From assembly GCF_000716535.1 (NCBI RefSeq), contig NZ_JNWV01000007.1, forward strand, positions 62,001-126,000: a stretch of 64,000 nucleotides of DNA, in the 5' to 3' direction. Shown here one piece after another: positions 43,067 to 51,854 of this stretch (position 1 is the first letter of the stretch; every line of letters begins with the position of its first letter). The notes beneath the pieces are model-generated. The model saw only the letters and a list, made by a program, of their open reading frames with translations. It did no database searches and was not told the DNA's origin. Source of the DNA: Streptomyces flaveolus. GTDB taxonomy: Bacteria; Actinomycetota; Actinomycetes; Streptomycetales; Streptomycetaceae. Both the position numbers and the translations under genes were made by a program.

Positions 43067-43897
43067 ATGCGCATACGTGCCACCGTGGCCGCCGTCTCCG
43101 GCGCCCTGGCCCTCTCCGCCTTCGCCGTCCCGGCCGCACACGCCACCGGCGACTCCGGCACGCCCTACACGCTGAACGTCAGCTTCTCGAACGTCACCAT
43201 CGCCAAGGCGATCAAGGTCGGCACCACCAACGAGGTCAGTGCCACCTACTCCTACACGCTGACGCACGGTTCCGACGTGAACATCGCGGCGAAGGACTTC
43301 TACACCGACGCCTTCCTGTACAAGGGCTCGTACGACACCGCGACCGCCGAGCTGTACGGCGACAACCCGGCGACCTGCACCCCCGTCACGACGACGACGG
43401 CCACCTGCAAGGGCACCGTCGACATCTACCCGGCCGACGGCGACCTGAAGAGCGCCTGGGCCGGTTCCTGGGGCGTGGCCGCCGAGGCCGTCGCCTTCAA
43501 CGGCCAGGACCAGAACAACCCCGACCTGAGCAAGGTCGGCTACAAGGACAAGAGCGGCCTCGGCAGCACCCTGGTGCAGCGCTACTCCAAGCTCACCACC
43601 AACGCGGGCCCGGAGCCGGTCGGCAAGGGCAAGACCCTCACGGTGACGGGCAAGCTGACCCGGGCGAGCTGGGACGACCACCTCTACCACGGCTACACCA
43701 GCCAGCCGGTCAAGCTCCAGTTCAAAAAGGCGGGCACGACCACCTGGACCACCGTCAAGACGGTGTACACGGACTCGTCCGGCAACCTGAAGACCACCAC
43801 CACCGCGAACTACGACGGCTACTGGCGCTACAGCTTCGCGGGCACCTCGACCACCCCGGCGGTCAGCGCCACGTCCGACTACGTCGACGTGCAGTAA
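43067..43897 (+). CDS. secreted protein 2 of a tandem pair
   Basis: 276 residues, paralogue of the preceding gene. Signal peptide RIRATVAAVSGALALSAFAV cleaved after AAHA. The N-terminal domain differs (SFSNVTIAKAIKVGTTNEVS; one Cys pair in PATCTPVTTTTATCKGT). The C-terminal 95 residues repeat the partner: LTTNAGPEPVGKGKTLTVTG, QPVKLQFKKAG, NLKTTTTANYDGYWRYSFAG, SATSDYVDVQ. ATG at 43067 with GGGG upstream. The two probably arose by duplication and then diverged at the N-terminus, keeping the C-terminal module. Confidence 0.8.
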   Translation: MRIRATVAAVSGALALSAFAVPAAHATGDSGTPYTLNVSFSNVTIAKAIKVGTTNEVSATYSYTLTHGSDVNIAAKDFYTDAFLYKGSYDTATAELYGDNPATCTPVTTTTATCKGTVDIYPADGDLKSAWAGSWGVAAEAVAFNGQDQNNPDLSKVGYKDKSGLGSTLVQRYSKLTTNAGPEPVGKGKTLTVTGKLTRASWDDHLYHGYTSQPVKLQFKKAGTTTWTTVKTVYTDSSGNLKTTTTANYDGYWRYSFAGTSTTPAVSATSDYVDVQ

Positions 43898-43914
43898 GCG
43901 GCATCAGACCGGAC

Positions 43915-46311
43915 TCAGTCCGGGAAGCGGCGGCCGACCCACCTCCACAGGTACTCCAGGGCGGCCGCCGCCACCGCGGCCACGCCGACCGCCGTCCACG
44001 GCAAGGTCATCCCGACCAGCTTCAGCGCGAAGAAGCCCTGGAGCGCGGGCACGGCGAGGACCAGCAGGAAGGCCATGGCCATCGCGGCCACCAGGGCCAC
44101 CCGCCACCAGGTGTAGGGGCGGGCGATGATCGCCAGGACCCACATGGAGATCAGGAACAGGGTCAGGGTGGCCGCGCTCGTCTCCGCGGCCAGGGCGCCG
44201 GGGCCGGTGTAGTGGTGGCGGGCGAGCAGGTACGTGGCGAAGGTCGCGACGCCGGCCAGCACCCCGCCGGGGATCGCGTACCGCATCACCCGGCGCACGA
44301 AGTGCGGTCTCGCCCGCTCCGTGTTGGGAGCGAGGGCCAGGAAGAAGGCCGGGACGCCGATGGTGAGCGTGGACAGCAGGGTCAGGTGCCGGGGCAGGAA
44401 CGGGTACTCCACCTGCCAGCACACCACCAGCACCGCCAGCAGCACCGAGTAGACCGTCTTCACCAGGAACAGCGTCGCCACGCGCGTGATGTTGCCGATC
44501 ACCCGGCGGCCCTCGGCGACCACCGAGGGCAGGGCCGCGAAGCTGTTGTCCAGCAGCACGATCTGGGCCACCGCCCGGGTGGCCTCCGAACCGGAGCCCA
44601 TGGCGACCCCGATGTCCGCGTCCTTCAGGGCCAGCACGTCGTTCACGCCGTCCCCGGTCATCGCGACCGTGTGCCCGCGCGACTGGAGCGCGCCCACCAT
44701 GTCCCGCTTCTGCTGCGGGGTCACCCGTCCGAAGACGGTGCCCGCGTCCAGGGCCTTCGCCATCGCCGGCCGCTCGGCGGGCAGCCGCCGCGCGTCCACG
44801 GCCGTGCCGTCCAGGCCCAGCTTCGCGGCGACCGCGCCGACCGAGACCGCGTTGTCCCCGGAGATGACCTTGGCGCGGACGTTCTGCTCGGCGAAGTAAC
44901 GCAGGGTGTCGGAGGCGTCGGGCCGCAGCCGCTGCTCCAGCACGACCAGGGCGGTGGCCCGCGCGCCCCGGGCCGGCTCGGCGTCGTCCAGGTCGCGGTG
45001 CGCGCGGGCCAGCAGCAGCACGCGCAGGCCCTGCTCGTTCAGGCGCTCGGTCTCGGCCAGCGCCGGGTCGTCGGCCCCCAGGAGCACGTCCGGGGCGCCC
45101 AGCAGCCAGGTGCTGGTCTCGCCGTCGCCCTCGCTGAACGCGGCCCCGCTGTACTTGCGCGCGGAGGAGAAGGGCAGCGACTCGACGCAGCGCCAGTCGT
45201 CGCTGTCCGGGTAGGCGTCGATGATGGCCTGGAGGGAGGCGTTGGGGCGCGGGTCGGACTCGCCGAGCGCGCCGAGCACCTTGCGTATGTACGTCTCGTC
45301 CGCGCCGTCCAGCGTCCGCAGCTCGGTGACGTCCATGCCGCCCTCGGTGAGCGTGCCGGTCTTGTCCAGGCAGACGGTGTCGACGCGGGCCAGGCCCTCG
45401 ATGGCCGGCAGCTCCTGCACCAGGCACTGCTTGCGGCCGAGCCGGATGACGCCGATCGCGAAGGCCACGGAGGTGAGCAGCACCAGCCCCTCGGGGACCA
45501 TCGGCACGATCCCGCCGACCGTGCGGGCCACGCCGTCCTTCAGGTCGTCGTTCTTGACCACGAGCTGGGTGATGACGAGTCCGACGGCCGCCGGGACCAT
45601 CATCCAGGTGACGTACTTGAGGATCGTGGAGATGCCGGTGCGCAGCTCGGAGTGGACGAGCGTGAACCGGGACGCCTCCTCGGCGAGCTGGGCGGCGTAG
45701 GCCTCGCGGCCGACCTTGGTGGCCGTGAAGGCGCCGCCGCCCGCGACAACGAAGCTCCCGGACAGGACCGGGTCGCCGGGGCGTTTGACGACGGGGTCGG
45801 CCTCGCCGGTGAGCAGCGACTCGTCGATCTCCAGCCCGTCCGCCTCCGCGCACACCCCGTCGACCACGATCCTGTCGCCGGGACCGATCTCCATGAGGTC
45901 GTCCAGGACGATCTCATGGGTGGCCACCTCCGTCGCGACCCCGTCCCGTCTCACCGTCGGCCGGGCCTCCCCGATCACCGCGAGCGAGTCCAGGGTCTGT
46001 TTGGCCCGCCACTCCTGGACGATGCCGATGCCGGTGTTGGCGAGGATCACGAAGCCGAAGAGGCTGTCCTGGATCGGCGCGACGAACAGCGTGATCAGCC
46101 ACAGGACGCCGATGATCGCGTTGAACCGGGTGAAGACGTTGGCCCGGACGATCTGCCCGAGCGACCGGCTGCTGCGCACCGGTACGTCGTTGACGAGGCC
46201 CCGGCTGACGCGGTCCGCGACCTCGGCACCGGTCAGCCCCGCCGCGGGCCGCCTCGGCAGGGCCATGGGATGCACGGGGTCGAGTTCGGCGCCCGCGTCT
46301 ATATGGCTCAT
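43915..46311 (-). CDS. HAD-IC family P-type cation ATPase
   Basis: 798-residue P-type ATPase. Actuator motif LTGEADP (167-173), membrane motif VPEGL (272-276, the P2/P3 type rather than the CPC of heavy-metal pumps), phosphorylation site DKTGTLT (Asp316), VISGDN, and the hinge MTGDGVNDVLALKDADIGVA are all intact. There is no N-terminal metal-binding domain. The substrate is open; a divalent cation or a flippase-like role are both possible. ATG at 46311 lies seven bases after a -10-like TAACGT on this strand (46319-46324), so the mRNA is probably leaderless. It is convergent with the secreted paralogues. Confidence 0.93.
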   Translation of the reverse strand: MSHIDAGAELDPVHPMALPRRPAAGLTGAEVADRVSRGLVNDVPVRSSRSLGQIVRANVFTRFNAIIGVLWLITLFVAPIQDSLFGFVILANTGIGIVQEWRAKQTLDSLAVIGEARPTVRRDGVATEVATHEIVLDDLMEIGPGDRIVVDGVCAEADGLEIDESLLTGEADPVVKRPGDPVLSGSFVVAGGGAFTATKVGREAYAAQLAEEASRFTLVHSELRTGISTILKYVTWMMVPAAVGLVITQLVVKNDDLKDGVARTVGGIVPMVPEGLVLLTSVAFAIGVIRLGRKQCLVQELPAIEGLARVDTVCLDKTGTLTEGGMDVTELRTLDGADETYIRKVLGALGESDPRPNASLQAIIDAYPDSDDWRCVESLPFSSARKYSGAAFSEGDGETSTWLLGAPDVLLGADDPALAETERLNEQGLRVLLLARAHRDLDDAEPARGARATALVVLEQRLRPDASDTLRYFAEQNVRAKVISGDNAVSVGAVAAKLGLDGTAVDARRLPAERPAMAKALDAGTVFGRVTPQQKRDMVGALQSRGHTVAMTGDGVNDVLALKDADIGVAMGSGSEATRAVAQIVLLDNSFAALPSVVAEGRRVIGNITRVATLFLVKTVYSVLLAVLVVCWQVEYPFLPRHLTLLSTLTIGVPAFFLALAPNTERARPHFVRRVMRYAIPGGVLAGVATFATYLLARHHYTGPGALAAETSAATLTLFLISMWVLAIIARPYTWWRVALVAAMAMAFLLVLAVPALQGFFALKLVGMTLPWTAVGVAAVAAAALEYLWRWVGRRFPD

Positions 46312-46399
46312 GCAGTCGACGTTACGTGCGATTTCGCCCACCCGCCCGGCAAACGGGGGGCCAGGGGCGGAGCCCCCGGTGGCCGGTCGGCCGAACGGG

Positions 46400-46666
46400 C
46401 TATTCGGCCGGCGTCGTCTCCAGAGCCGCCGCCCGCTTCAGCGCGGCGTCCCGCTTGCGCACGTACCAGACGCCGATCAGTCCCAGCCCTCCCCCGGCCA
46501 GGCACGTCCACAGCCACCACAGGTGCCCGTGGTCCTCGAACCAGCCGTAGAAGGGGAGCTGGACCAGGAAGAGGACGAACCACACGAGGGTGCCGCCGGT
46601 GATCGTGGCGACCACGGGCCCCTCCAGGGGCTCCGGCGCCTCGTGCTTGGGGGTCCACTTAGCCAT
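46400..46666 (-). CDS. DUF2530 small membrane protein
   Basis: 88 residues with two transmembrane helices (VVATITGGTLVWFVLFLVQL and HLWWLWTCLAGGGLGLIGVWYV) and a basic C-terminus, matching DUF2530. A -10-like TAAGCT on this strand (46673-46678) sits six bases before the ATG at 46666, so the mRNA should be leaderless. It is divergent from the NCS2 permease and upstream of the P-type ATPase on the same strand; a short hairpin-like GGGGC-gga-GCCCC (46364-46376) separates them. Function unknown. Confidence 0.88.
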   Translation of the reverse strand: MAKWTPKHEAPEPLEGPVVATITGGTLVWFVLFLVQLPFYGWFEDHGHLWWLWTCLAGGGLGLIGVWYVRKRDAALKRAAALETTPAE

Positions 46667-46816
46667 GCGCCCAGCTTAAGCGCCGCCACGGTCTACGCGC
46701 GGAGATAGCGATCTGGCACTCATACGTTCATACTGAAACCGTTTGTCTTTGACCACTTCTGATCGTAGGAAACTCCAACGGGGCTCGGGGGAACCCCGCT
46801 GGTGATGAGGTCCCGC

Positions 46817-48268
46817 ATGTCCACCTCGGCACCCGCCAAGGTCCCCACCCCCGAAAAGCCGGGTGGCGCGTCCGCCTACGGCGCCCTCGACCGCTACTTC
46901 AAGATCTCCGAGCGCGGCAGCTCCCTCGCCCGCGAGGTCCGCGGCGGTTTCGCCACCTTCTTCGCGATGGCGTACATCATCGTGCTGAACCCGATCATCC
47001 TCGGCAGCGCGAAGGACATGTACGGGCACCACCTGGACAACGGCCAGCTGGTGACGGCGACCGCGCTGACCGCCGCGTTCAGCACGCTGCTGATGGGCGT
47101 CATCGGCAACGTGCCGATCGCGCTCGCCGCCGGCCTCGGCGTGAACTCGGTCGTCGCCCTCCAGCTCGCGCCGCGCATGTCCTGGCCGGACGCCATGGGC
47201 ATGGTCGTACTGGCCGGCATCGTGGTGATGCTGCTGGTCGCCACCGGGCTGCGCGAGCGCGTGATGAACGCCGTGCCGTTCGGCCTGCGCAAGGCGATCG
47301 CGATCGGTATCGGCCTGTTCATCATGCTGATCGGCCTCGTCGACTCCGGCTTCGTCACCCGCATCCCGGACGCCGCCCAGACCACCGTCCCGGTCCAGCT
47401 CGGCGTCGGCGGTCACCTCACCGGCTGGCCGGTGCTGATCTTCATCCTGGGCGCGCTGCTCACCTTCGCGCTGATCGTCCGCAAGGTGCCGGGCGCGATC
47501 CTCATCTCCATCGTCGGCATGACCGTGCTCGCGGTGATCGTCAACGCGGTCGCCACGATCCCGTCCTGGGGCCTGACGGTCCCCAAGTGGCCGGGCAACC
47601 CGGTCGCCACCCCCGACTTCGGCCTGGTCGGCCAGGTCAGCCTGTTCGGCGGATTCTCCAAGGTCGGCGTGCTGACCGGCATCCTCTTCGTCTTCACGGT
47701 CCTGCTGTCGTGCTTCTTCGACGCGATGGGCACGATCATGGGCATCAGCGACGAGGCCAGGCTGACGGACGCCGAGGGCTACATGCCGGGCATCAACAAG
47801 GTCCTGTTCGTGGACGGCCTCGCGGTCGCGGCGGGCGGTGCCAGCTCCTCCTCGGCCACCACCGCCTTCGTGGAGTCCACGGCCGGCGTCGGCGAGGGTG
47901 CCCGTACCGGCTTCGCCAACGTCGTCACGGGCGGCCTGTTCGCCGTGGCGCTGTTCCTCACCCCGATCGCCACGATGGTCCCCTCGCAGGCGGCCACCCC
48001 GGCGCTGGTCGCGGTCGGCTTCCTGATCCTGTCGAACTCCATCAAGGAGATCGACTGGGCGGACTACACCATCGCGATCCCGGCGTTCGTGACGATGCTG
48101 ATGATGCCGTTCACCTACTCGATCACGAACGGTATCGGCATGGGCTTCATCACCTTCACGGTGCTGCGCCTGGCCGCCGGGCGGGCCCGGGAGATCCCGC
48201 CGGCGATGTACGTCGTCTCGGCGGTCTTCGCCTTCTACTACCTGATGCCGGCCCTGGGCCTGACCTGA
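46817..48268 (+). CDS. NCS2-family purine (adenine/guanine/hypoxanthine) permease
   Basis: 483-residue permease with about 12-14 membrane segments. LAREVRGGFATFFAMAYIIVLNP is the start signature of the AzgA-like branch. GLGVNSVVAL, LFIMLIGLVDSGFV, DAMGTIMGISDEA and ASSSSATTAFVESTAGVGEGARTG are conserved family segments; the last contains the substrate-site residues. ATG at 46817 is chosen over 46805 because GAGG (46807-46810) lies at the right distance. It imports purines by proton symport. Confidence 0.92.
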   Translation: MSTSAPAKVPTPEKPGGASAYGALDRYFKISERGSSLAREVRGGFATFFAMAYIIVLNPIILGSAKDMYGHHLDNGQLVTATALTAAFSTLLMGVIGNVPIALAAGLGVNSVVALQLAPRMSWPDAMGMVVLAGIVVMLLVATGLRERVMNAVPFGLRKAIAIGIGLFIMLIGLVDSGFVTRIPDAAQTTVPVQLGVGGHLTGWPVLIFILGALLTFALIVRKVPGAILISIVGMTVLAVIVNAVATIPSWGLTVPKWPGNPVATPDFGLVGQVSLFGGFSKVGVLTGILFVFTVLLSCFFDAMGTIMGISDEARLTDAEGYMPGINKVLFVDGLAVAAGGASSSSATTAFVESTAGVGEGARTGFANVVTGGLFAVALFLTPIATMVPSQAATPALVAVGFLILSNSIKEIDWADYTIAIPAFVTMLMMPFTYSITNGIGMGFITFTVLRLAAGRAREIPPAMYVVSAVFAFYYLMPALGLT

Positions 48269-48278
48269 CCGGCGGGCG

Positions 48279-48461
48279 TCAGGTGACGCCGTAGAACTTC
48301 TCCGTCTCCTCGACGGCGGCCTGGAACCGCTCGTCGAAGTCATCCCGAATGAGCGTCCGGACGACATAGTCCTGGACGCTCATTCCTCTTCTCGCCGCGT
48401 GGTGCCGGAGCCGTTCGAGCAGCTCCCCGTCTATCCGCAGGCTGAGCACACTGGTCCCCAT
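48279..48461 (-). CDS. ribbon-helix-helix (CopG-like) protein
   Basis: 60-residue protein: SVLSLRIDGELLERLRHHAARRGMSVQDYVVRTLIRDDF is a ribbon-helix-helix DNA-binding fold, followed by an acidic tail ending KFYGVT. It could be an antitoxin, but no toxin gene is adjacent on either side, so it is probably a stand-alone regulator. ATG at 48461; an in-frame GTG six codons upstream is possible. It is convergent with the purine permease (10-base gap). Confidence 0.8.
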   Translation of the reverse strand: MGTSVLSLRIDGELLERLRHHAARRGMSVQDYVVRTLIRDDFDERFQAAVEETEKFYGVT

Positions 48462-48583
48462 GGGTACGAGGGTCGCCACATCCGGGCGCCCGACGCGTCA
48501 CTTTCCGGAACCGGCTCACCCGTACGGGTGATCAGAGGGTTCAGTGGCGGGTGTCACGGGCATCCTGGGCGCGCCCGGCTGGT

Positions 48584-48613
48584 CTTTAGCGAGAGTAATG
48601 AGTTACGCTAAAG
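48584..48613. promoter_or_regulatory. operator and leaderless promoter of the marR-MFS unit
   Basis: CTTTAGCG (48584-48591) and CGCTAAAG (48606-48613) form an 8-bp inverted repeat with a 14-base spacer. The repeat covers a -10-like TACGCT (48604-48609), seven bases before the ATG at 48617. A smaller dyad GTAA-TGAG-TTAC (48595-48606) lies inside. This is a typical autorepression site for a MarR regulator. Confidence 0.6.
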
Positions 48614-48616
48614 AAC

Positions 48617-49054
48617 ATGCCGGACCTTACCCATGGCGACGACGCAGCCGCCGTGAACGCTCTCCGCTCCGCCGTGATGCGGCTGTCCCGTCGGCTCAAG
48701 CACCAGCGGGTCGACGAGTCGCTGAGCCCCACCGAGATGTCGGTGCTCGGCACCCTCGCCCGCTGCGGCTCCGCCACGCCGGGCGAACTGGCCCGCAAGG
48801 AGCACGTCCAGCCGCCGTCGATGACCCGCATCGTCGCGCTGCTCGAAGCCAAGGGGCTGGTCCGGCTGGAGCCGCACCCCGAGGACCGGCGCCAGAAGGT
48901 CGTCACCCAGACCGAGCAGGCCGAGGCCATGCTCGAAGAGAGCCGCCGCAAGCGCAACGCCTTCCTGGCCGGCCTGGTCGAGGGCCTCGACGAGGACGAG
49001 TGGGCCGCTCTGCGCGCCGCCGCCCCCGTGCTGGAGAAACTCGCACATCTGTAA
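48617..49054 (+). CDS. MarR-family transcriptional regulator
   Basis: 145-residue winged-helix dimer. ESLSPTEMSVLGTLARCGSA and PGELARKEHVQPPSMTRIVALLEAKGLV form the helix-turn-helix, and RLEPHPEDRRQKVV is the wing. Flanking helices (ALRSAVMRLSRRLKHQ; LEESRRKRNAFLAGLVEGL) dimerise. The mRNA is probably leaderless (see operator at 48584). The MFS exporter gene follows 27 bases later. The pair looks like a ligand-responsive repressor and the efflux pump it controls. Confidence 0.93.
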   Translation: MPDLTHGDDAAAVNALRSAVMRLSRRLKHQRVDESLSPTEMSVLGTLARCGSATPGELARKEHVQPPSMTRIVALLEAKGLVRLEPHPEDRRQKVVTQTEQAEAMLEESRRKRNAFLAGLVEGLDEDEWAALRAAAPVLEKLAHL

Positions 49055-49081
49055 GCGCACGATCCAAGGAGGCGAACCCTT

Positions 49082-50431
49082 TTGAGTACGGGATCCGGAA
49101 CACCTTCCGCCCCCGCACCGACCACCCCTACCACCACCCCCGTTTCCCGTAAGTCCTCGATGTTCAGCTCGCTGAAGATCCGGAACTACCGCCTCTTCTT
49201 CATCGGCCAGGTCGTCTCCAACACCGGCACCTGGATGCAACGCATCGCCCAGGACTGGCTGGTCCTCAGCCTCACCGGCTCCTCCGCGGCCGTCGGCATC
49301 ACGACGGCCCTTCAGTTCCTGCCGATGCTGCTGTTCGGTCTCTACGGCGGCGTCCTCGTGGACCGCCTGCCCAAGCGCCCCGCCCTGCTGGTCACCCAGA
49401 CCGCGATGGCCGTCACCGGTCTCGCGCTCGCCGCGCTGACCCTCTCCGGCCACGTCCAGGTCTGGCACGTCTACGTCGCCGCCTTCGCCGTCGGCCTCGC
49501 CACGGTGGTCGACAACCCGGCCCGGCAGTCCTTCGTCTCCGAGATGGTCGGGCCCGAGCAGCTCCAGAACGCGGTCAGCCTGAACTCGGCGAACTTCCAG
49601 TCCGCCCGCCTGGTCGGCCCCGCCGTCGCCGGCCTGATGATCACCGGTGTGGGCACCGGCTGGGCGTTCCTCGCCAACGGCCTGTCCTTCGCCGCGCCGA
49701 TCGCCGGCCTGCTGCTGATGCGCGCCCGCGAGCTGCACGTGGTCGAGCGCGCACCGCGCGGCAAGGGCCAGCTGCGTGAGGGACTGCGGTACGTGGCGAA
49801 GCGGCCGGAGCTGATCTGGCCGATCGTGCTCGTGGGCTTCATCGGCACCTTCGGCTTCAACTTCCCGGTGTGGCTGTCCGCCTACGCGGACGACGTCTTC
49901 CACGCCGGAGCCGGTGCCTACAGCCTCTTCAACACCCTGATGGCCGTCGGCTCCCTGGTCGGTGCCCTGCTGGCCGCCAGGCGCGGCACGGCCCGGCTGC
50001 GCGTGCTGATCGCCGCCGCGCTGGCCTTCGGCACGCTGGAGACCGTCGCCGCGGTGGCGCCGTCGTACTGGCTGTTCGCGCTGCTCATGGTCCCGATCGG
50101 GGTCTTCGGTCTGACGGTGAACGTCACCGCGAACACCGCCGTGCAGATGGGCACCGACCCGGCCATGCGCGGCCGGGTGATGGCCCTGTTCATGATGGTG
50201 TTCATGGGCGGTACGCCGCTCGGCGCGCCGGTGGTCGGCTGGATCACCGACACCTACGGCGCCCGGGTCGGCTTCGCGGCCGGCGGTGTGGTGTCGGCGG
50301 TGGCGGCCGCGGCGATCGGCCTGGTCCTCGCCCGCATCGGCGGCCTGCGCCTGTCGGTGGGCTGGCACCACGGCCATCCGCGGGTCCGCTTCGTGCCGCG
50401 CGAACGGGAGCAGCTCGCGACCGCCGCGTGA
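49082..50431 (+). CDS. MFS exporter (EntS/drug-efflux type)
   Basis: 449-residue major-facilitator protein, about 12 helices. FSSLKIRNYRLFFIGQVVSNTGTWMQRIAQDWLVL is typical of the enterobactin-exporter/MFS_3 branch; GGVLVDRLPKRPALL is motif A; NLPARQSF-type sequence appears as VVDNPARQSFVSEMV. The start is TTG at 49082 with AAGGAGG (49067-49073) upstream. Its substrate is unknown; control by the preceding MarR gene is likely. The region right behind the stop is a cobD relic on the other strand. Confidence 0.9.
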   Translation: MSTGSGTPSAPAPTTPTTTPVSRKSSMFSSLKIRNYRLFFIGQVVSNTGTWMQRIAQDWLVLSLTGSSAAVGITTALQFLPMLLFGLYGGVLVDRLPKRPALLVTQTAMAVTGLALAALTLSGHVQVWHVYVAAFAVGLATVVDNPARQSFVSEMVGPEQLQNAVSLNSANFQSARLVGPAVAGLMITGVGTGWAFLANGLSFAAPIAGLLLMRARELHVVERAPRGKGQLREGLRYVAKRPELIWPIVLVGFIGTFGFNFPVWLSAYADDVFHAGAGAYSLFNTLMAVGSLVGALLAARRGTARLRVLIAAALAFGTLETVAAVAPSYWLFALLMVPIGVFGLTVNVTANTAVQMGTDPAMRGRVMALFMMVFMGGTPLGAPVVGWITDTYGARVGFAAGGVVSAVAAAAIGLVLARIGGLRLSVGWHHGHPRVRFVPREREQLATAA

Positions 50432-50690
50432 GCCTCCCGGCCGCACAGGTGCGGCAGCCGGGCCCGGGCCGGCCTCGACGTCCCCGGTCTGAAGGGCACG
50501 CCCGATGGTGCGGGCCTCCTGGGCGAGCCAGGTGCCGCCGACGACGGCCCAGGTGGCCGGCGGAGGTCAGCGCGGCGGAAGCGGTGCGGGACGGGCGTAG
50601 GGCGCGTGCGGTCAGCGCGCCGAGGGCGACGGCGCCGCCGGCGCACACGGCGGTGTGCAGGGCACCCCGGCCGCGGTGGTCGTGGTCAGC
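50425..50690 (-). pseudogene. decayed fragment of cobD/cbiB (adenosylcobinamide-phosphate synthase)
   Basis: Read on the minus strand in three successive frames, the stretch gives HRGRGALHTAVCAGGAVALG and further codons, then after a frameshift near 50558 TWAVVGGTWLAQEARTIGRA and LQTGDVEA, then after another near 50466 RARLPHLCGREA. Together these match in order the CobD/CbiB segment around the conserved Ala/Gly-Gly-x-x-Leu-x-x-Glu-Ala, Leu-x-x-Gly-Asp and Gly-Arg-Glu/Asp motifs. Both ends of the gene are missing: one end abuts the GNAT stop codon, the other the MFS gene. Confidence 0.65.
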
Positions 50691-51231
50691 GTCCGCCCGG
50701 AGGGTCCTGGTCGACCCTCCGGGCCAGCACCTGGCCCGGCCAGGCGTCCGGGCCGTGGGTGTAGGTGTGCGTCGGGGTGAAGCCGTTGGCCTCGTAGTAG
50801 GCGACGAGCCCGCGGTCGTCGCCCGCGTAGCAGTCCACCCGGAGCAGGCCCACGCCGGCCCGCCGGGTCACCTCGGCGGCGTGCGTGAGCAGCGCGCTGC
50901 CCACGCCCCGCCCCTTGAAGCGGCGGTCGGAGGCGAGCCAGTGGATGTACCGCTCGGGTTCCCCGGGCGGCGGGAGGTGGGACAGGTAGGCGCCGGGCCC
51001 GTCGGTGAGGGTGAGCGTGGCGGCCGGCACGCCGTCCACCTCGGCGATGTACGTGGTGCCCTCGTCCACGGCGCGTACGACCGCCTCGACGGTCCTGGTG
51101 TGCTCCGACAGCGGCTCGGTGCCCCACTGGCCGGTCCGTCCCTGTGAGACGAGCCACTCCACACTGCTGTCGAGCATGCCCAGTATCGCGGGCAGGTCGT
51201 CGGGGCCGCCTTCTCGAATGGTGATCGCCAT
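50686..51231 (-). CDS. GNAT-family acetyltransferase
   Basis: 181 residues. It starts ITIREGGPDDLPAILGMLDS. The acetyl-CoA loop is YIHWLASDRRFKGRGVGSAL, followed by VGLLRVDCYAGDDRGLVAYYEANGF. Substrate unknown. ATG at 51231; CATGAT six bases upstream could be a -10 of a leaderless transcript. It is divergent from the thpR gene (40-base gap), so the two may share control elements. Its stop lies against the cobD relic. Confidence 0.87.
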   Translation of the reverse strand: MAITIREGGPDDLPAILGMLDSSVEWLVSQGRTGQWGTEPLSEHTRTVEAVVRAVDEGTTYIAEVDGVPAATLTLTDGPGAYLSHLPPPGEPERYIHWLASDRRFKGRGVGSALLTHAAEVTRRAGVGLLRVDCYAGDDRGLVAYYEANGFTPTHTYTHGPDAWPGQVLARRVDQDPPGGR

Positions 51232-51271
51232 CGGCCCATCATGCCCGCCGGGGTCTGGGATCGTGAGGTGC

Positions 51272-51844
51272 ATGAGACTCTTCGCCGCCGTACTGCCCCC
51301 CGGGGACGTCGTGGAGGAACTCGCCGCGGAGGTGGCCCGGTTGAGGCGGCTACCGGGTGCCGACCGGCTGCGCTGGACCGCACGCCCCGGCTGGCACTTC
51401 ACCCTCGCGTTCTACGGCGAGGTCGCCGAGGACGTCGTACCCGCCCTGTCGGACCGCCTGGCCCGAGCGGCCCACCGTACGGCCCCCTTCCCGCTCGCGC
51501 TCGCGGGCGGCGGCCAGTTCGGCCGGGGCCGCGCGCTGTGGACGGGCGCCCGGGGGGACGTGGAGGCGCTGCGGCTGCTGGCCGACCGGGCGGAGGCGGC
51601 GGCGCGGAAGGCCGGGGTGCCGATGGGGGAACACCGGCGCTACAAGGCCCATCTGACGCTGGCCCGCAGCCGGGACGCGGTGGACGTACGGCCGTATGTG
51701 ACGGCCCTCGCGGAGTTCGCCGGCGGGACCTGGACCGTGGCCGACCTGGCGCTGGTGCGCAGCCGTCTGCCGGCGTCCGGGGTGCCGGGCGAGCAGCCGC
51801 GGTACGAGGTGGTCGAGCGGTGGGCACTGGGCGGGGCCGGTTAG
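51272..51844 (+). CDS. thpR: RNA 2',3'-cyclic phosphodiesterase
   Basis: 190-residue member of the 2H phosphoesterase family. The two catalytic His-x-Thr-x motifs are HFTL (about residues 43-46, in RPGWHFTLAFYGEV) and HLTL (about 129-132, in YKAHLTLARSRD). It begins RLFAAVLPPGDVVEEL, as is usual. It opens 2',3'-cyclic phosphates on RNA ends; the physiological RNA substrate is unclear. ATG at 51272; GATCGT seven bases upstream may be a -10. Confidence 0.92.
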   Translation: MRLFAAVLPPGDVVEELAAEVARLRRLPGADRLRWTARPGWHFTLAFYGEVAEDVVPALSDRLARAAHRTAPFPLALAGGGQFGRGRALWTGARGDVEALRLLADRAEAAARKAGVPMGEHRRYKAHLTLARSRDAVDVRPYVTALAEFAGGTWTVADLALVRSRLPASGVPGEQPRYEVVERWALGGAG

Positions 51845-51848
51845 TCTC
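51843..51848 (+). promoter_or_regulatory. -10 box of a leaderless promoter
   Basis: TAGTCT, overlapping the thpR stop codon, with six bases between it and the GTG at 51855. Confidence 0.5.
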
Positions 51849-51854
51849 GCATAC

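Noticed and set aside
48279..48461. RHH protein as the antitoxin of a toxin-antitoxin pair
   Set aside because: No small toxin-like gene is adjacent; neighbours are a permease and a MarR regulator.
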